Assembly (NCBI GenBank): GCA_007135385.1
Contig: SLIY01000382.1
Location: forward strand, 1 to 16,390
DNA length: 16,390 bases
Source: Leptolyngbyaceae cyanobacterium CSSed165cm_216
Lineage (GTDB): Bacteria > Cyanobacteriota > Cyanobacteriia > Phormidesmidales > Phormidesmidaceae
Direction of reading: 5' to 3'
The notes under the pieces are model-generated. The model worked only from the letters and a program-made list of their open reading frames with translations, was not told where the DNA came from and searched no databases. Of this stretch, positions 14,090 to 16,390 are shown piece by piece (position 1 is the stretch's first letter; each line of letters begins with the position of its first letter). The position numbers and the translations under genes were made by a program.

Positions 14090-15445
14090 TTACAAAAACC
14101 CGGCTGATTCATAGAGCCGCCGCATGAAGGCCAGAATCTTGCTGCCATATTCCATGTCATTGCTCCAGCGGCCGCTGAGTTGCTGTACCAGGGGGGCAAT
14201 GCCCCGGCGCACAAACTGAAACCGTGGATCAACCTGACGCTGTACCAGGGGCTCTAGGCCGCCATAGGCTTTGAGATGCTGAATTTGGGCCCGTACCCCC
14301 ACCCTGGCACTGGGGAATGAAGCCCCTTCCATCCCCCCCGTGGGGGAGCCAATGCCGCCAAAGTTGTTTTGGCTTGGCTTGAGATTACCGCCAAAGCTAA
14401 GGGAGTTGGTTTCTACCAACATTTGGCAAAAGGCGACATCGTGATTGACCCCTTCGATGGCCGCTTCTTCTCGGTAAAGCTTGGGCAAATCTCGGTATTG
14501 GCTAATGGCGGACTCGTTGATGCTCTTGAGAAACATCAGCAGTTGCACCTCAGAGGTGGCACCGTTGGCCACAAGCCGATCCAAGGTGCCGGGGCACAAC
14601 TGATTACCCAAGTGCGATCGCAGCAGTACAGTGCGGGTATTGGCGTCCCAACCGACAGAAATGCTGTAATTACGTAGATCAACAGCCTTGATGTAGACCA
14701 CATTGGCGTAGCGAATGCGGGTGATGTTGGCGGTGGCCAGATTGACCCCCAACACATCGGCTAGATCAATGGGCACATAAGAATTGTTGTTGACTAAAAT
14801 GCCGGTTTCTGGATACTGGCCCCCATTGACGTTAATACCAATTTCGGGATAAGTGCCAGGGGGCAAGTCAGGGGGTGGGGTAGCCACCGCCCGACTCCAG
14901 GAGGCCAGGCCATCGGCCAGGCCCAAGGCCAGATCGCGACGTCGATTTTGAATCAGGTTTAAATCTTGAGGATTGGTCAGATAACCCAGTTCCATCAACA
15001 GGGAAGGACAGGTAACATTGCGTAAAAAAGCCATGCTACCAGTGGGAGAGTCGGTGTCGGGTTTGACGCCACGACTTCGTAGCTCAGGCACCCGGCGTAG
15101 CAGGGCTAGCAACACCAGTTCAGCGTGGGTACGGCGAACATCATTCTGGGCAATATAAAACGCCGTGGTGCCCCGTACTGAGGCATCGCTGTGGGCCCCC
15201 GCATGGATTTCTAAGGCGATATCCTGGGGGCGGCAGCGGGCGTTGATCCAGGCTATGGTTTGGGCCGCACTTAGATCATCGGGCACCGATAGGACTGACA
15301 ACCCCCGCGATCGCAGTTCCGCCACCACCAAATCACGCACTTGAATCATCTCTGCGGCTTCGGTGGTTTCGGGTAATACGGCCCCAGGATCGAGGACGCC
15401 ATCTTCATAGCCGCCGTGGCCAGCCGAAATAAAAATCTGTGGCAT
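14090..15445 (-). CDS. N-acetylmuramoyl-L-alanine amidase with glucosaminidase-like C-terminal domain, no signal peptide
   Basis: A 451-residue wall enzyme with two catalytic domains. The amidase_3 domain (2-186) starts at once with FISAGHGG; expected zinc ligands are His10, Glu29 (or Glu26) and His81 in LEIHAGA, with catalytic Glu152 in LMELGYL. Residues about 203-276 resemble a copper amine oxidase N-terminal-type stalk (ETGILVNNNSYVPIDLADVL). Residues about 300-450 resemble the glucosaminidase (GH73-like) fold, with likely catalytic Glu345 in LVETNSL and QNNFGGIG (359-366). It would cut stem peptides from glycan and perhaps the glycan itself. No signal peptide is encoded, and a TGA lies in frame 36 bases upstream with no other usual start codon between. 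Convergent with the S9 gene; 107 bases after the GNAT gene. Confidence 0.9.
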   Translation of the reverse strand: MPQIFISAGHGGYEDGVLDPGAVLPETTEAAEMIQVRDLVVAELRSRGLSVLSVPDDLSAAQTIAWINARCRPQDIALEIHAGAHSDASVRGTTAFYIAQNDVRRTHAELVLLALLRRVPELRSRGVKPDTDSPTGSMAFLRNVTCPSLLMELGYLTNPQDLNLIQNRRRDLALGLADGLASWSRAVATPPPDLPPGTYPEIGINVNGGQYPETGILVNNNSYVPIDLADVLGVNLATANITRIRYANVVYIKAVDLRNYSISVGWDANTRTVLLRSHLGNQLCPGTLDRLVANGATSEVQLLMFLKSINESAISQYRDLPKLYREEAAIEGVNHDVAFCQMLVETNSLSFGGNLKPSQNNFGGIGSPTGGMEGASFPSARVGVRAQIQHLKAYGGLEPLVQRQVDPRFQFVRRGIAPLVQQLSGRWSNDMEYGSKILAFMRRLYESAGFL

Positions 15446-15552
15446 GCTGAGCAGAATGTTGAGACTACCTGGCCAGAATCATACCTGTGAAACGCTTCGC
15501 TAGTTAGTTTCTAGCTGAATTAACGTCGATTTTTGGTAAAGTTGGCAGTGGC

Positions 15553-16053
15553 CTAAAACCGCTCGAAGGCCTGTAGGGCCTGCCCCGTAACCCGGCAAAT
15601 TTGCCATTCAGGCTTAAGCTCAGCCCCCATGCCTCGATAAAACTCAATAGCGGGCTGGTTCCAATCCAGCACGCTCCACTCAAACCGGCCACAGCCCCGA
15701 GCTAGAGCCAGCTTGCCCACATAAACCAGCAACGCCCGACCCACCCCCTGGCGGCGATACTCAGGCAGGACAAACAAGTCTTCTAGATATAGCCCAGGTT
15801 TCATTAAAAACGTGGAAAAGTTGTGGAAAAACAGGGCCATCCCCACGGGCTGCCCATTCACCCTGGCGATCACCGCCTCGGCGTAGGCCCGTTCCCCAAA
15901 TAAAAACCGTGCGAGGTCGTCGGCATCGCCCGTGACTTCATGGGTAAGGTTTTCGTAGTCAGCCAACGCTTTGATCAGTGCCACCAGAATCGGCACATCC
16001 GCTGGGGTTGCCGGGGAAATTTCAGCGGCAGTGGACCTGCAGGAAAATGTCAT
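15553..16053 (-). CDS. GNAT family N-acetyltransferase
   Basis: A 166-residue acetyl-CoA-dependent acetyltransferase. The pyrophosphate-binding motif A is YRRQGVGRALL (99-109), preceded by LYLEDLFVLPE (88-98), and followed by DWNQPAIEFYRGMGA (130-144), the usual motif B region. This arrangement resembles the spermidine/diamine and thialysine N-acetyltransferase branch, so a small amine substrate is plausible but not shown. Length is normal for one GNAT domain, and there is no signal. It is the most upstream gene of its strand in the window and is followed by the amidase after 107 bases. AAGG lies 9 bases before the ATG. A promoter and a 21-base palindrome lie upstream. Confidence 0.9.
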   Translation of the reverse strand: MTFSCRSTAAEISPATPADVPILVALIKALADYENLTHEVTGDADDLARFLFGERAYAEAVIARVNGQPVGMALFFHNFSTFLMKPGLYLEDLFVLPEYRRQGVGRALLVYVGKLALARGCGRFEWSVLDWNQPAIEFYRGMGAELKPEWQICRVTGQALQAFERF

Positions 16054-16078
16054 TGGGGCAAACCTTGGTAATACATTG

Positions 16079-16106
16079 AAAATACAAATGTCTGATCGTA
16101 TTGCAA
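16079..16106 (-). promoter_or_regulatory. Possible promoter of the GNAT gene
   Basis: On the minus strand TTGCAA (16101-16106) and TATTTT (16079-16084) are spaced by 16 bases, about 25 bases upstream of the start codon, in A/T-rich sequence. It matches the general sigma-70 pattern only loosely. Confidence 0.3.
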
Positions 16107-16118
16107 GTTACAATGAGT

Positions 16119-16139
16119 AGGTTCGACCTGGTCGAACCT
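16119..16139. promoter_or_regulatory. 21-base palindrome upstream of the GNAT gene, operator-like
   Basis: AGGTTCGACC and GGTCGAACCT are exact 10-base reverse complements around a single T. It begins 66 bases before the GNAT start and 13 bases upstream of the proposed minus 35. No T-run follows on either strand, so a regulator-binding site is more likely than a terminator. It does not match the usual cyanobacterial LexA pattern. Confidence 0.5.
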
Positions 16140-16218
16140 TACAATGCCCTTAGGAAAAATGCAGGCATATAAAAGTCTTATAAACTTAAAGTTACCTTGT
16201 AAGAGGGCTGGAACAGAC

Positions 16219-16389
16219 ATGATAGCCTTAACGCAAATTAGCATGGGCACCCTCAGGAAACGTCCTTTTTACCCGGATTTCTCACCAGCGCGTTTTGAGG
16301 GAGGTCAGCTCATCAGATCAAAGCTGAACAGTGGGGTGAGGAGCAAGAATGTTGATGGCAGGACAACATTTTGCGCCTCCTTGGCCGTG
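16219..16389 (+). CDS. Possible start of a gene running off the window
   Basis: From the ATG at 16219 the frame stays open for 57 codons to the window end, with a second in-frame ATG at 16243. The encoded stretch is basic (LRKRPFYPDFSP, then many Arg, Lys and Ser) and matches no family I recognise. The upstream GGA is a weak ribosome site. An open run of this length can occur by chance, so this is only a candidate partial gene. Confidence 0.22.
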   Translation, partial: MIALTQISMGTLRKRPFYPDFSPARFEGGQLIRSKLNSGVRSKNVDGRTTFCASLAV

Positions 16390-16390
16390 A

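Noticed and set aside
15822..15830. TGTGGAAAA, the reverse complement of the cyanobacterial DnaA box.
   Set aside because: It lies inside the GNAT coding sequence (codons for a Phe-His-Asn-Phe stretch) with no second exact box close by, so chance is the simpler reading.
16119..16139. GGTTCGA in the palindrome as a tRNA T-arm.
   Set aside because: No acceptor, D or anticodon arms can be placed around it on either strand.
16050..16250. Minus-strand frame of 66 codons upstream of the GNAT gene.
   Set aside because: It overlaps the GNAT start and crosses the A/T-rich promoter region and palindrome. It has no family likeness and no good ribosome site.
16313..16390. Two mini-frames with good ribosome sites: 16349-16390 plus (13 codons) and 16313-16369 minus (18 codons).
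   Set aside because: They overlap on opposite strands, have no leader-peptide signature, and the purine-rich stretches alone explain the apparent ribosome sites.

Overview
The window looks like chromosomal DNA from a cyanobacterium, probably a filamentous Leptolyngbya-like lineage (the genus-level guess is weak). Three signs support this: about fifteen copies of the palindrome GCGATCGC (HIP1) in 16.4 kb, where about 0.25 would be expected by chance; a Psb32 photosystem II repair protein; and several proteins of types common in cyanobacteria, such as a DUF1400 hydrolase and a signal-less amidase-glucosaminidase. No phage genes, transposases, CRISPR arrays, rRNA or tRNA genes were recognised.

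Layout. The left part carries two plus-strand genes: a small stand-alone cyclic-nucleotide-binding-domain protein (115-486) and glucose-6-phosphate isomerase (592-2184). Converging on them is a minus-strand run: a large secreted protein that joins a DUF1400 alpha/beta hydrolase to a solute-binding domain (4400-6937), Psb32 (3560-4306) and a DUF2235 hydrolase (2315-3436). A gene-poor stretch of almost 800 bases (6938-7725) follows. Its first part holds three perfect DnaA-box matches, two of them in a 13-bp inverted repeat, beside an A/T-rich tract. Its second part holds hairpins and short repeats, and it ends in a dispersed repeat that also occurs at 2238-2304.

The middle part is a compact minus-strand group: thioredoxin, folK (folate synthesis) and a Nudix ADP-ribose pyrophosphatase-type enzyme (9190 down to 7726). 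Divergent from it is an 80-residue helical protein (9303-9545). Next comes an alpha/beta hydrolase-fold protein whose nucleophile position is glycine (9574-10434).

The right part is dominated by cell-envelope proteins: a SpoIID/LytB-type protein (10493-11653, minus), a divergent exported S9 prolyl-oligopeptidase-type peptidase (11895-13970, plus), and a signal-less N-acetylmuramoyl-L-alanine amidase with a glucosaminidase-like C-terminus (14090-15445, minus). Amidase cleavage makes the denuded glycan that SpoIID enzymes cut in other bacteria, so these two could act in sequence. A GNAT acetyltransferase (15553-16053, minus) follows, with a 21-bp palindrome upstream of it. The last 170 bases contain an open frame that runs off the window.

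No single multi-gene novel system is evident. The items most worth a second look are the hydrolase/solute-binding fusion, the DnaA-box cluster, the nucleophile-less hydrolase, the leaderless amidase beside SpoIID, and the repeat found at two gene ends.
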